Below, piece after piece: positions 6,553 to 13,608 of a DNA stretch of 32,750 bases. Numbering within the stretch: position 1 is the first letter of the stretch; every line of letters starts with the position of its first letter. This stretch comes from an uncultured Oscillospiraceae bacterium. Its GTDB lineage: Bacteria; Bacillota; Clostridia; Oscillospirales; Ruminococcaceae. The translations under genes and the position numbers were made by a program. The notes under the pieces were generated by a model, which saw nothing but the letters and a program-made list of their open reading frames with translations, did not search any database and was not told the origin of the DNA. The stretch is from the NCBI GenBank assembly GCA_949741215.1, contig CATJLA010000072.1, positions 1 through 32,750 on the forward strand, given 5' to 3'.

Positions 6553-7428
6553 CTACCGCTTCGTCCCCAAAAAAGCAATATCAATAGTACCCGGCCCGGA
6601 GTGCGCCCCGATGCACGGCCCAATGTCAAACAGCATCACGTGCTTGCGGCCGGTGCGCTCCTTTACCATGCGCACCACTGCTTCAGCGTCCTCCTTGCAG
6701 CCGCCGTGGCCTACCATTACAATGTCATCCGCCGGGTTCTCCTGCCCCAGCTCCACCAGGGCGTCCACCATGGCGGCAAGAGCGGCTTTTCTGCCCCGCA
6801 CCTTGCCAACCGGCAGCAGCTTGCCCTCATCGCTGACGTGCAGCACCGGCTTAATCCCCAGCATGGAGCCTACAATCGCCGTTGCCTTGGAAACCCGCCC
6901 GCCCCGGTGGAGGTGAAACAGGTCGTCCGGGGTAAAGTAGGTGGTAAGGTGGTTTCGGGTATCCTCCAGCGAGGCTACAATTTCATCATAGGAGGCCCCC
7001 CGCTGCTGCATCTGAGCGGCCAAATACACCTGCAGCCCCTCCCCAATGGAGGCGCTTTTGGTATCAAATACCTCAATGCGAATGTCTGGATACTCCTGCA
7101 AAAGGTCCTCCTTGGCGGTAAGGGCGTTATTGTAGGTACCGCTCAGCTCTGAAGCAAAGGCCAGATAAATAATATCCAGCCCGCTGGCCGCCCGTACCTT
7201 AAAGTACCGGTAAAACTGATCCGGGTTAATCTGCTGGGTTTGAGGCATGGCGCCCTCCCGCATCTTCTGGTAAAAAACCTCCGGGGTTAAAACATGGTCC
7301 AGGCCGTCATACTCCTCTCCCTCCATGTTGTAGGAGATTCCCATCAGGCCAACCCCCAGCTTTTTGGCAAGCTCTGCCGTAATGTCACTGGTGGTATCGG
7401 TTACAATTACAAAGGGTTTATTTTCCAA
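6553..7428 (-). CDS. DegV family fatty-acid-binding protein
   Basis: This 291-residue cytoplasmic protein is of the DegV/FakB family, which binds one fatty acid and, where a FakA kinase is present, presents it for phosphorylation. Visible landmarks are the N-terminal VTDTTSDI (about residues 9-16), the SELSGTYNNA segment (about 93-102) that contacts the carboxylate in relatives, DDLFHLHRGGRVSKATAIVG (about 167-186) and the C-terminal IGPCIGAHSGPGTIDIAFLG. The start is TTG, 7 nt after AGGAGG. A good promoter overlaps the end of the upstream penicillin-binding protein gene, giving a leader near 185 nt that contains a hairpin and the GTCC motif. No fakA is in the window. The family is secure. 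Confidence 0.92.
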   Translation of the reverse strand: MENKPFVIVTDTTSDITAELAKKLGVGLMGISYNMEGEEYDGLDHVLTPEVFYQKMREGAMPQTQQINPDQFYRYFKVRAASGLDIIYLAFASELSGTYNNALTAKEDLLQEYPDIRIEVFDTKSASIGEGLQVYLAAQMQQRGASYDEIVASLEDTRNHLTTYFTPDDLFHLHRGGRVSKATAIVGSMLGIKPVLHVSDEGKLLPVGKVRGRKAALAAMVDALVELGQENPADDIVMVGHGGCKEDAEAVVRMVKERTGRKHVMLFDIGPCIGAHSGPGTIDIAFLGTKR

Positions 7429-7500
7429 GCTGCTACCTCCTTATGACGCCGAACCCATTGAAGCCCGGAGCATTTGATTTAAAATTCACCGCCAGCCTAC

Positions 7501-7524
7501 GCCTTTTTGCGGGACGTCCTGCCG
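7501..7524 (-). repeat. Copy of dispersed GTCC motif in the degV leader
   Basis: The minus strand reads CGGCAGGACGTCCCGCAAAA. It is inside the predicted transcript. Its CGGCAGG half can pair with CCTGCCG encoded at 7548-7554. A related ACGTCCC element, in the opposite orientation, lies near 7590. Confidence 0.5.
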
Positions 7525-7621
7525 CTTTTATGTTTTGCGCCTTTTTTCGGCAGGCTGCAGGGGAAAGCTTGAGAAAAACAAGAGCTGTCACGTCCCGGAG
7601 ACGGCTGCACAAGACAGGTAT

Positions 7622-7650
7622 ATTATACTATACTTCCAGCTGTGAATCAA
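7622..7650 (-). promoter_or_regulatory. degV promoter
   Basis: The minus strand has TTGATT (7650-7645), 17 bp, and TATAAT (7627-7622). The -35 box overlaps the stop codon of the upstream penicillin-binding protein gene. Confidence 0.8.
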
Positions 7651-9329
7651 TCTTTTTCAGCAGACTTCTCCTTAGCCTCGGGCTCTTTTGGAGGCGTTGG
7701 TTCCTGATCCTTGCGCATCAGGTACAGGCCGTCGGCAATCTGGCGAAAAACCGGGGCTGCCTTCAAAGCGCCGGACTCTCCGTCTTCTACAAAAACCACG
7801 ATCACATACTCTGGCTCCTGCGCGGGGTAAAAGCCGGCAAACCAGGCGTGAACCTTCTCGGTTTCGCCATCTTCTTCATACAAACCGGTTTGGGCGGAAC
7901 CGGTTTTGCCGCCTGCGCCTCCTACTGCTGGTTTGGCTCTGCTGCCGCTGCCCTCCTCCACAACCTTTACCAAAAATTGCCGCAATAGTGCCGCTGTTCT
8001 GGTTTTTAAAATGGGGTTGGAGGCATACCTGGGTTCTGTTTGGTCCGGCAGTCCGTTTTCTCCCACAGTGCCTTCTACCAGCCTGGGGGTTACGCTGTGG
8101 CCGCCGTTTACAATTACCGAGAGCATTTTTGCAATCTGCAGTGGAGTGGCCAGCAGCTTGCCCTGGCCAAAGCTCAGATTCGCCGCCTCCGCCGGGGTGT
8201 TCAGCTCAGTTCTTGTAGGCAGGTTCCCGCTGGAAATCGAGATTCCTGCTGCAATTGATTCCGATGTCCCAAACCCCATGCTTTCTGCCATATGCAGGAT
8301 CAGATCCGGCCCCAGCTCTTCCATCAGGTGGATAAAATAAGTGTTGCAGGAGTGCTCCACAGCCTCCTCCATGGTAATGCTGCCATGGCCGGAAAGATTA
8401 TTGCAGTAAAAAATCTGCCCGCCCACATTTTCCATGCCGGTGCAGGTGTAGCGATGCTGTGCGGAAATGCCGTTTTCCAGCGCTGTGGCAGCTACCACCA
8501 GCTTAAAGGTGGAGCCCACATTGTAAGCGCTGAACGCCCGGTTGAGAAACGGGCTGTCCTCCGCCTCCAGATATTCCGCCACATTGTTTTGAGAAAAATC
8601 CGGCAGGCTTACACTGGCCAGGATATCCCCGGTTTCCGGTTCCATCACCAGAATAGCGCCTTTGTCAAACCCGTTGGCGCCTCTGGCCACCTGCTCACAC
8701 AGGGTTTGGATCTCCCTGTCCAAGGTAAGCATCACGCCGGATTTTACTTCATAATTTTCCTGGCTGATTTCCGGGGCAGCTCCGGCAACAGCTGTACCGC
8801 GGGCATTTACCAGGTAGGTTACTTCAATAGAGGCCCCAGGCTGCTGCAAAAGGCTGTCGTACCCTTTTTCAAGCCCCGCTACCCCCTGGGAGCCTCCGGA
8901 ATCGGTATATCCGATCAGATGCGCTGCTAACGGTGGATCGCTGTATCGTTGATAAACTGAAAAAACATGTACGCCTCTGGCATACAGCCCGCTGTGCTCC
9001 AGGTTCATCACAAAGGGACGTCCCTGCTGCAAAATTTCCAAAATATCCTGCTGCCGCTCCGGCTCCACTACCTTCAAAAGTCGCCCTGCGGACATAGGGT
9101 CCGGCAGAACCGCTGCCCGGTACTGGGTACCCAAATTTACCAAAGGCTGCAAATTTCTGTCATAAAACAGCCCCCGATTGGAAGCCACTGTCAATGTTCT
9201 GCTGCTCTGTTGGTCTGACGCCATGGAAAATTCCCCGCCTGCCGTTAGATAATACAGCCGGAAGTACATAGCCATGGCCCCCAAAATAAACACGCAAAAA
9301 GCTCCAATCAGCCTGCGGCTCGCTCTCAT
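7647..9329 (-). CDS. Class B penicillin-binding protein (transpeptidase)
   Basis: This 560-residue membrane-anchored peptidoglycan transpeptidase cross-links stem peptides and is the target of beta-lactams. One N-terminal helix (about residues 7-29) anchors it; a dimerisation/pedestal region follows (about 45-190), then the transpeptidase domain with SxxK as STFK (273-276, catalytic Ser273), SxN as SCN (327-329) and KTG (475-477). The pattern and size resemble the FtsI/SpoVD/PBP2 group, but no PASTA domain is seen and it is not in a cell-division cluster. The ATG at 9329 after GGGGGAAG sits just before the anchor helix; the frame stays open 219 nt upstream, over a terminator and repeats, which is unlikely to be coding. 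degV follows. Confidence 0.92.
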   Translation of the reverse strand: MRASRRLIGAFCVFILGAMAMYFRLYYLTAGGEFSMASDQQSSRTLTVASNRGLFYDRNLQPLVNLGTQYRAAVLPDPMSAGRLLKVVEPERQQDILEILQQGRPFVMNLEHSGLYARGVHVFSVYQRYSDPPLAAHLIGYTDSGGSQGVAGLEKGYDSLLQQPGASIEVTYLVNARGTAVAGAAPEISQENYEVKSGVMLTLDREIQTLCEQVARGANGFDKGAILVMEPETGDILASVSLPDFSQNNVAEYLEAEDSPFLNRAFSAYNVGSTFKLVVAATALENGISAQHRYTCTGMENVGGQIFYCNNLSGHGSITMEEAVEHSCNTYFIHLMEELGPDLILHMAESMGFGTSESIAAGISISSGNLPTRTELNTPAEAANLSFGQGKLLATPLQIAKMLSVIVNGGHSVTPRLVEGTVGENGLPDQTEPRYASNPILKTRTAALLRQFLVKVVEEGSGSRAKPAVGGAGGKTGSAQTGLYEEDGETEKVHAWFAGFYPAQEPEYVIVVFVEDGESGALKAAPVFRQIADGLYLMRKDQEPTPPKEPEAKEKSAEKD

Positions 9330-9344
9330 TCCTGCTTCCCCCTG

Positions 9345-9422
9345 TTTTTGGTAAGGGACGTTCCGCTGCCCCATATTCCTGCGCAGCGCGGCAAGTCCTT
9401 TCTTCAGGACGTCCCGTGTCGC
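9345..9422 (-). repeat. Two copies of the dispersed GTCC motif upstream of the PBP gene
   Basis: On the minus strand the first copy (9422-9395) reads CACGGGACGTCCTGAAGAAA, where GTCCT and AGGAC can form a hairpin around GAAGAA. The second (9373-9345) reads GGCAGCGGAACGTCCCTTAC. Both point toward the PBP gene. Confidence 0.5.
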
Positions 9423-9510
9423 AGCGGCTCTGTACATTGCGGCAAAGCCTTTCTCTGGTAGGGTAGCCAAAAGCGTCGGAATTATGCGCCGCCTTGCACC
9501 TGGCCTGCCC

Positions 9511-9561
9511 AAAAAGCAAAGCCGGCGAAGCCTCGTCCTGAAAAACAAAGCTTTGCCGGCT
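9511..9561 (-). terminator. Terminator of the GH3-fucU unit
   Basis: AGCCGGCAAAGC and GCTTCGCCGGCT form a ~12-bp stem on the minus strand, followed shortly by TTTTT (9515-9511). It begins 26 nt after the fucU stop. Confidence 0.75.
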
Positions 9562-9586
9562 GATTGGTTTTTTGTTGGGGAAGGAG

Positions 9587-10027
9587 TTATTTCTCCACAA
9601 CTACGCCCTTTTTTAGAATAATGTTGGCATAAAGGGCTGTTTCACTGGTGGTAATTACCGCATATGCCTTTTTGGCCCGATCGTAAAACTCAAACCGGTC
9701 GATAGGCTGGATTTTCACCGGGTTTTCCTCCCGTTCCTTGATAATCCGCCGGTACTCCTCCCAGATCGTAGGCACCACTGTGTCTCCTTTCATCACTTCC
9801 ATCAGCAGCACAGGAGCCTCCACATAGGTATCCAGCGGCATAAACCGGAGCACTGCGTCCAAAATTTCCGGCACACCATGTCCGTCCAGACGAACCACCT
9901 GATCCGGGTGCCCCAGCTTGGGGAAGTTTCCGTCGGCGATCACCAGCTCGTCACTGTGGCCCATTTCCATCAAAATTTTCAGCAACTCCGGGGTTAAAAT
10001 ACTGGGAATTCCTTTCAGCATTGCCAT
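9587..10027 (-). CDS. fucU: FucU/RbsD-family sugar mutarotase
   Basis: This 146-residue cytoplasmic protein interconverts alpha and beta anomers of a sugar, L-fucose in characterised FucU. Landmarks are TPELLKILMEMGHSDELVIADGNFPK (about residues 12-37, with the catalytic His24 and Asp26 equivalents) and the C-terminal RFEFYDRAKKAYAVITTSE, closing with an NIILKKGV strand. FucU fits better than RbsD because of the C-terminal aromatic/YAN region. The ATG at 10027 is 5 nt after AAGGAG; an internal ATG at 10021, matching the MLK start of E. coli FucU, is an equally good alternative. It lies 94 nt downstream of the GH3 gene on the same strand, suggesting that it handles the sugar released by that enzyme. 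The true sugar is inferred. Confidence 0.85.
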   Translation of the reverse strand: MAMLKGIPSILTPELLKILMEMGHSDELVIADGNFPKLGHPDQVVRLDGHGVPEILDAVLRFMPLDTYVEAPVLLMEVMKGDTVVPTIWEEYRRIIKEREENPVKIQPIDRFEFYDRAKKAYAVITTSETALYANIILKKGVVVEK

Positions 10028-10121
10028 CCACACTCCTTAACTTTTCCGCCTCAGGGCGGCTTTCTCTCTTTAATATAGCAGTTTCCCAGTCAAAAGGCAA
10101 TGGGCATCCCCTGTAATTTTT

Positions 10122-11843
10122 CTATTCCGCTGCTCCTAATTTATGCTGAATAGGCCATACCCCCTCCGGTGTAATCTTCCCATAAAGCACGCCGGCGGTA
10201 GCCTCAATGTTATCCGGCGAGGTTGCAAAGGTAACCACAACCGTCCTTGCATTTTTGGGGATGGAAACCTCCTCATAAGGAGTATTGGTTACCACTACAA
10301 ACTTCTTTTCCGGGAATTTGGCAATCAGCTCCTGAATAAATTCCTTGTTGCACAGCTTGCCCCGAATAAAGTAGTTGGTCACCACCACAGTATCACAGGC
10401 AGGGATCTCCGCCAGAATCCGTTCCTTATCCTTATCATCATAGGTATACATGGTTTCCAGGTAGGAGATTTTCCGGCTGTACTTCAGGCAGTTTTCAAAC
10501 AATATGCCGGAATGCCAGTCCATATTATTATAGTTTTTCACCATCTGCTCAATCACCAGCACATTTTCCTCCGGGGTTAAAGGCAGGGCGGAGGTTTCAT
10601 CCCGTCCAACCAGCACCGAGCCTCTTGCCACCCGTTTGGAAAGCTCCACCACGCTCTTGTCGTTTATCACCGTTTCCGGTATGACGTCGTGGTCCTCTGC
10701 GTCATAAAACAGCCCATACTCATATTTTAAACTCAGGATGCGGTAAACCTTGTTATTCAGCTCTTCGGCGGAAATCCTGCCGGATTCGATCGACTCCCGG
10801 ATGGCGGCGACGGTGTCCTCCACCAGCCCGCTTTCTGACTTCATCAGCACCAAATCCGCACCGGCTTCCAGGGACATAGCGCAGGCCTTGGCTACCCCAT
10901 AGCGGGTGGCTACCGCGCCCATAGTCATGCTGTCGGTGGTAATTACCCCGTTAAACCCTAAGGTTTCCCGCAGCAGTCCTGTCAAAATAGGCTTGGAAAC
11001 GGTGGCAATATCCACCGGGTCAAAGGCGGGGAAAATGCTGTGGGCAATCATGATGGAAGGCAGCAAATCCAGTTCGATCAGCTTTTTGTAGGGCAGCAGC
11101 TCCCGGTTCAGCATGGTTTCCTTGTCCACGTTGATTACCGGTACCTGAAAGTGGGCGTCTACATCGGAATCCCCCCTGCCTGGGAAGTGCTTACCGGTAG
11201 CGATCATTTTGCCTTCCTGAAAGCCTCGGCAGGTTTGGATGGCGTATTCCACCACGTCCTCCACCTTATCGGAATAGGAACGAGTGTAAATTTCCGGATT
11301 ACGAGGGTCGGAGTTCACATCCAGTACGGGGGAGTGAATCCAGCTGAACCCTACCGCCTTGCTCTGCTTTGCCACAGCCCTGGCAACCTCGTAGGCCATT
11401 TTGGGGTCATTAGTAGCCCGCAGGCCCATAGGCTTGGTGAAGATACGCACCCCGCCAAAAGCAAAATCCGCACTGCTGCCCCCCTCCTGATCGTAGGAAA
11501 AATGCAGCGGAATGGAAAGAGGCCGTCTCCGAGCCGCCGCCTGCAGATCGTCCAGCACGGCCTTATACTGGGATGCTGTAGGCACCGGCGCCGCCTGGAA
11601 CCGCACACCGGTTTTTCCCTCTACTGATACCACCTTTTTTGCGGTTTTCGGGTCCACATAACTGCCAAACACCCTTCCTTCGGTGGAAAGCCGCAGCCCG
11701 CCGCAGTGATACTTCTCGATGTAATCATAAATATGCTGCCTTGGCACTACGCCAGAGAAACCCAAGGTAAGCATCGCGCCGATCTTCTGCTCCAGTGTCA
11801 TGCGGGAAATCAGGTCTGTTACAAACCGGTTTTTCTTTTCCAT
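10122..11843 (-). CDS. Glycoside hydrolase family 3, NagZ-type beta-N-acetylhexosaminidase
   Basis: This 573-residue enzyme lacks a signal peptide and so is probably cytoplasmic. The TIM-barrel domain holds DQEGG (118-122), the NagZ-type His/Asp loop KHFPGRGDSDVDAH (218-231) and the nucleophile Asp304 in ITTDSMTMGAV. A C-terminal GH3_C-like alpha/beta domain spans about residues 400-573. NagZ-type enzymes release beta-linked N-acetylglucosamine from cell-wall fragments or chito-oligosaccharides; the GRGDS loop supports this group over beta-glucosidases. The ATG at 11843 follows AAAGGAG; an in-frame ATG 25 codons upstream has no site. The promoter carries a perfect cre, so carbon catabolite control is likely. 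fucU follows. Confidence 0.9.
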   Translation of the reverse strand: MEKKNRFVTDLISRMTLEQKIGAMLTLGFSGVVPRQHIYDYIEKYHCGGLRLSTEGRVFGSYVDPKTAKKVVSVEGKTGVRFQAAPVPTASQYKAVLDDLQAAARRRPLSIPLHFSYDQEGGSSADFAFGGVRIFTKPMGLRATNDPKMAYEVARAVAKQSKAVGFSWIHSPVLDVNSDPRNPEIYTRSYSDKVEDVVEYAIQTCRGFQEGKMIATGKHFPGRGDSDVDAHFQVPVINVDKETMLNRELLPYKKLIELDLLPSIMIAHSIFPAFDPVDIATVSKPILTGLLRETLGFNGVITTDSMTMGAVATRYGVAKACAMSLEAGADLVLMKSESGLVEDTVAAIRESIESGRISAEELNNKVYRILSLKYEYGLFYDAEDHDVIPETVINDKSVVELSKRVARGSVLVGRDETSALPLTPEENVLVIEQMVKNYNNMDWHSGILFENCLKYSRKISYLETMYTYDDKDKERILAEIPACDTVVVTNYFIRGKLCNKEFIQELIAKFPEKKFVVVTNTPYEEVSIPKNARTVVVTFATSPDNIEATAGVLYGKITPEGVWPIQHKLGAAE

Positions 11844-11928
11844 AGACGATATCGCTCCTTTTTTTATTTTTGCTAATAATACTGCTTTAATATCGCGCTG
11901 TTTTAGATAAAATCTCACAGAAAGCTAT

Positions 11929-11942
11929 TGAAAACGCTTTCA
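11929..11942 (-). promoter_or_regulatory. Catabolite-responsive element (cre) of the GH3 gene
   Basis: TGAAAGCGTTTTCA on the minus strand fits the cre consensus TGWNANCGNTNWCA exactly and is a near-perfect palindrome with the CG centre. It lies about 12 nt past the -10 box, roughly at +6 to +19, the place for repression by CcpA or another LacI-family protein. Confidence 0.8.
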
Positions 11943-11954
11943 AATCCTGGTATA

Positions 11955-11983
11955 ACCATAGCATATTCCCGTCAGAAAGTCAA
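11955..11983 (-). promoter_or_regulatory. Promoter of the GH3-fucU unit
   Basis: The minus strand has TTGACT (11983-11978), 17 bp, and TATGGT (11960-11955). The leader is about 105 nt. Confidence 0.75.
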
Positions 11984-12175
11984 CGGGGTTGGCAAAGAAT
12001 TTCCCCTTTTCTTCGGCAGTTTTGCACCCTGTTCCGCCTTTAGGGACGTAAGCGCCTGCCTGTTTTCCTGCGCCTGCTTCCGCACAGTGTTCCAACAAAA
12101 TCGGCAGCAGGGCCGTCTGGCCAATGCGGCAATTTTAACTTTTTGTTAAATGCCAATAAAAACTCCCGCGATTCC
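11984..12175. other. Divergent intergenic region between the GH3 and fba promoters
   Basis: There is no supportable gene here. It holds a copy of the dispersed motif (12035-12060) and several short GCAGG/GGCGCA-like words shared with the degV and tRNA upstream regions. Confidence 0.5.
12035..12060 (-). repeat. Copy of dispersed GTCC motif upstream of the GH3 promoter
   Basis: The minus strand reads GGCGCTTACGTCCCTAAAGG. It lies ~52 nt upstream of the -35 box, outside the predicted transcript. Confidence 0.5.
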
Positions 12176-12204
12176 TTGATTTCCCCGCATAAATCAAGTA
12201 TAAT
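12176..12204 (+). promoter_or_regulatory. fba promoter
   Basis: TTGATT (12176-12181), a 17-bp spacer and TATAAT (12199-12204). The leader is about 84 nt. Confidence 0.85.
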
Positions 12205-12231
12205 GTTAAAAGAGATGCGTTAGAAAAATAA

Positions 12232-12272
12232 CAACCCGCTTTCGTCTGCCCAAAAACAGACAACCCGGGTTG
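12232..12272 (+). promoter_or_regulatory. Nested hairpin in the fba mRNA leader
   Basis: The outer stem is CAACCCG (12232-12238) with CGGGTTG (12266-12272). The inner stem is GTCTG (12244-12248) with CAGAC (12257-12261) around CCCAAAAA. No T-run follows, so it is not a terminator. It ends just upstream of the ribosome binding site and could affect mRNA stability or translation. Confidence 0.5.
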
Positions 12273-12294
12273 CTTAAAGTGGAGGTAATGTTTT

Positions 12295-13158
12295 ATGTTA
12301 GTAAGCGCAACCGAAATGCTTCGCAAAGCCAAGGAGGGCCACTATGCCGTGGGCCAGTTCAACATCAATAACCTGGAGTGGACCAAGGCGATCCTGCAAA
12401 CCGCTCAGGAAATGAATTCCCCAGTAATCCTGGGTGTCTCCGAGGGCGCGGGCAAATACATGTCCGGCTTTAAGACGGTAGCCGCAATGGTAAGTGCCAT
12501 GATTGACGACCTGGGCATTACTGTTCCCGTAGCGCTGCATTTGGATCACGGTACCTACGAGGGCGCCAAAAAGTGCATTGAGGCCGGATTCTCCTCTGTT
12601 ATGTTTGACGGCAGCCATTACCCCTTTGATGAAAATGTAGAGAAAACCACCGAAATTGTGAAAACCGCCCACGCTAAAGGGATTTCCGTAGAGGCAGAGG
12701 TAGGCTCCATCGGCGGTGTGGAGGATGGCGTGGTAGGCACCGGTGAGGTGGCCGACCCTGCCGAATGCGCTAAGATTTCCGCCCTGGGGATCGACTTTTT
12801 GGCCGCGGGCATCGGCAATATCCATGGCGTGTATCCTGAAAATTGGGCCGGCCTGGATTTTGATGCCCTGGCAAAAATTCAGCAGGCTACCAGCGGAATG
12901 CCTTTGGTACTCCACGGCGGCACCGGCATCCCTGAGGAGATGATCAAAAAGGCTATTTCCCTGGGTGTTTCCAAAATCAACGTAAATACCGAGTGTCAGC
13001 TTACCTTTGCCGCCGCCACCCGCAAGTACATTGAGGAGGGCAAGGATCAAAAAGGTAAGGGTTACGACCCTCGCAAGCTGCTTGGCCCCGGCTTTGAGGC
13101 GATCAAGGAGACTGTCCGCCTTAAAATCAACCTGTTTGGCTCTGCAGGCAAGGCTTAA
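12295..13158 (+). CDS. fba: Class II fructose-bisphosphate aldolase
   Basis: This 287-residue cytoplasmic zinc enzyme cleaves fructose 1,6-bisphosphate to dihydroxyacetone phosphate and glyceraldehyde 3-phosphate in glycolysis. It shows LHLDHG (81-86, catalytic Asp84 and zinc ligand His85), MFDGSHYPFDENV (about 103-115), the EAEVGSIGG segment (about 131-139) and VLHGGTGIPEE (about 206-216) with another zinc ligand. Length and order match the class II FbaA/GatY group; tagatose-bisphosphate aldolase is a close alternative, but no galactitol or tagatose genes are nearby. The ATG is 7 nt after GGAGG. It is transcribed alone from a near-consensus promoter, through a leader hairpin, to its own terminator. 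Confidence 0.95.
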   Translation: MLVSATEMLRKAKEGHYAVGQFNINNLEWTKAILQTAQEMNSPVILGVSEGAGKYMSGFKTVAAMVSAMIDDLGITVPVALHLDHGTYEGAKKCIEAGFSSVMFDGSHYPFDENVEKTTEIVKTAHAKGISVEAEVGSIGGVEDGVVGTGEVADPAECAKISALGIDFLAAGIGNIHGVYPENWAGLDFDALAKIQQATSGMPLVLHGGTGIPEEMIKKAISLGVSKINVNTECQLTFAAATRKYIEEGKDQKGKGYDPRKLLGPGFEAIKETVRLKINLFGSAGKA

Positions 13159-13215
13159 TTCCTAATCTGCCGCAGGCTAAAGGCTTTGGCGCCCGGTAAC
13201 TGCAAATTCTGCATA

Positions 13216-13258
13216 AAAACCCCCAAGCTTCAGGGACGTCCTGCAGCCTGGGGGTTTT
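13216..13258 (+). terminator. fba terminator
   Basis: CCCCCAAGCTTCAGG pairs with CCTGCAGCCTGGGGG, followed by TTTT. The hairpin loop contains the GACGTC core. As AAAA precedes it, it may work on both strands, and it overlaps the 3' end of the convergent small gene. Confidence 0.8.
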
Positions 13259-13400
13259 CTGCGCCTTGAGGAAACAGCAGCAGCGGCATTTCCTCCTGAA
13301 TGTACCATTCCTCGGTTTGGCGCTGGGCCTGTTCCAGCAGCTCAATCGCTTTGGTGGTTTCCCGAAATAGGTGCAGATACATTTTTTGATAATCGGGCAT
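13230..13400 (-). CDS. 56-residue hypothetical protein
   Basis: This small soluble protein starts at an ATG preceded by GAGGG at a suitable distance. The sequence begins MPDYQKMYLHLFRETTKAIE and continues as a helix rich in Gln and Glu (LLEQAQRQTEEWYIQEE, residues 21-37), then a short hydrophobic patch and a Pro/Gly tail. It resembles the many short 'YxxMYxxLFxxxTxAIExLxxAQxxTEE' proteins seen in Clostridia, whose function is not known to me. Its last codons overlap the fba terminator, and the GACGTC core of that hairpin encodes its final residues. It is probably real because of the ribosome binding site and the amphipathic helix. Confidence 0.6.
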   Translation of the reverse strand: MPDYQKMYLHLFRETTKAIELLEQAQRQTEEWYIQEEMPLLLFPQGAENPQAAGRP

Positions 13401-13608
13401 GAGTTCACCCTCTTTATTTCAAACTTTCAAAAGTAGTATGGGCACAGAGGGCATAGAAAAACCGTGAAAATATCTGGAAAGGCTAAAGGAAAAGCACACA
13501 AAGCAGAAAAAAGTTTTGTCCGCCTTCCATAAAGACGGCGGGACCCAAAAATCATGCCATGACTTTTGGCCAAACCCTGACCGCATTCCGCAGAATATGA
13601 AATTCCCT

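Noticed and set aside
8999-9030. AGGGACGTCCCT palindrome at 9007-9018
   Set aside because: It lies within the PBP coding sequence and encodes ordinary residues (QGRP), so it was not counted as a copy of the dispersed motif. Other GACGTC hexamers in coding DNA (near 3716, 10683, 20706, 21064 and 21956) were treated the same way.
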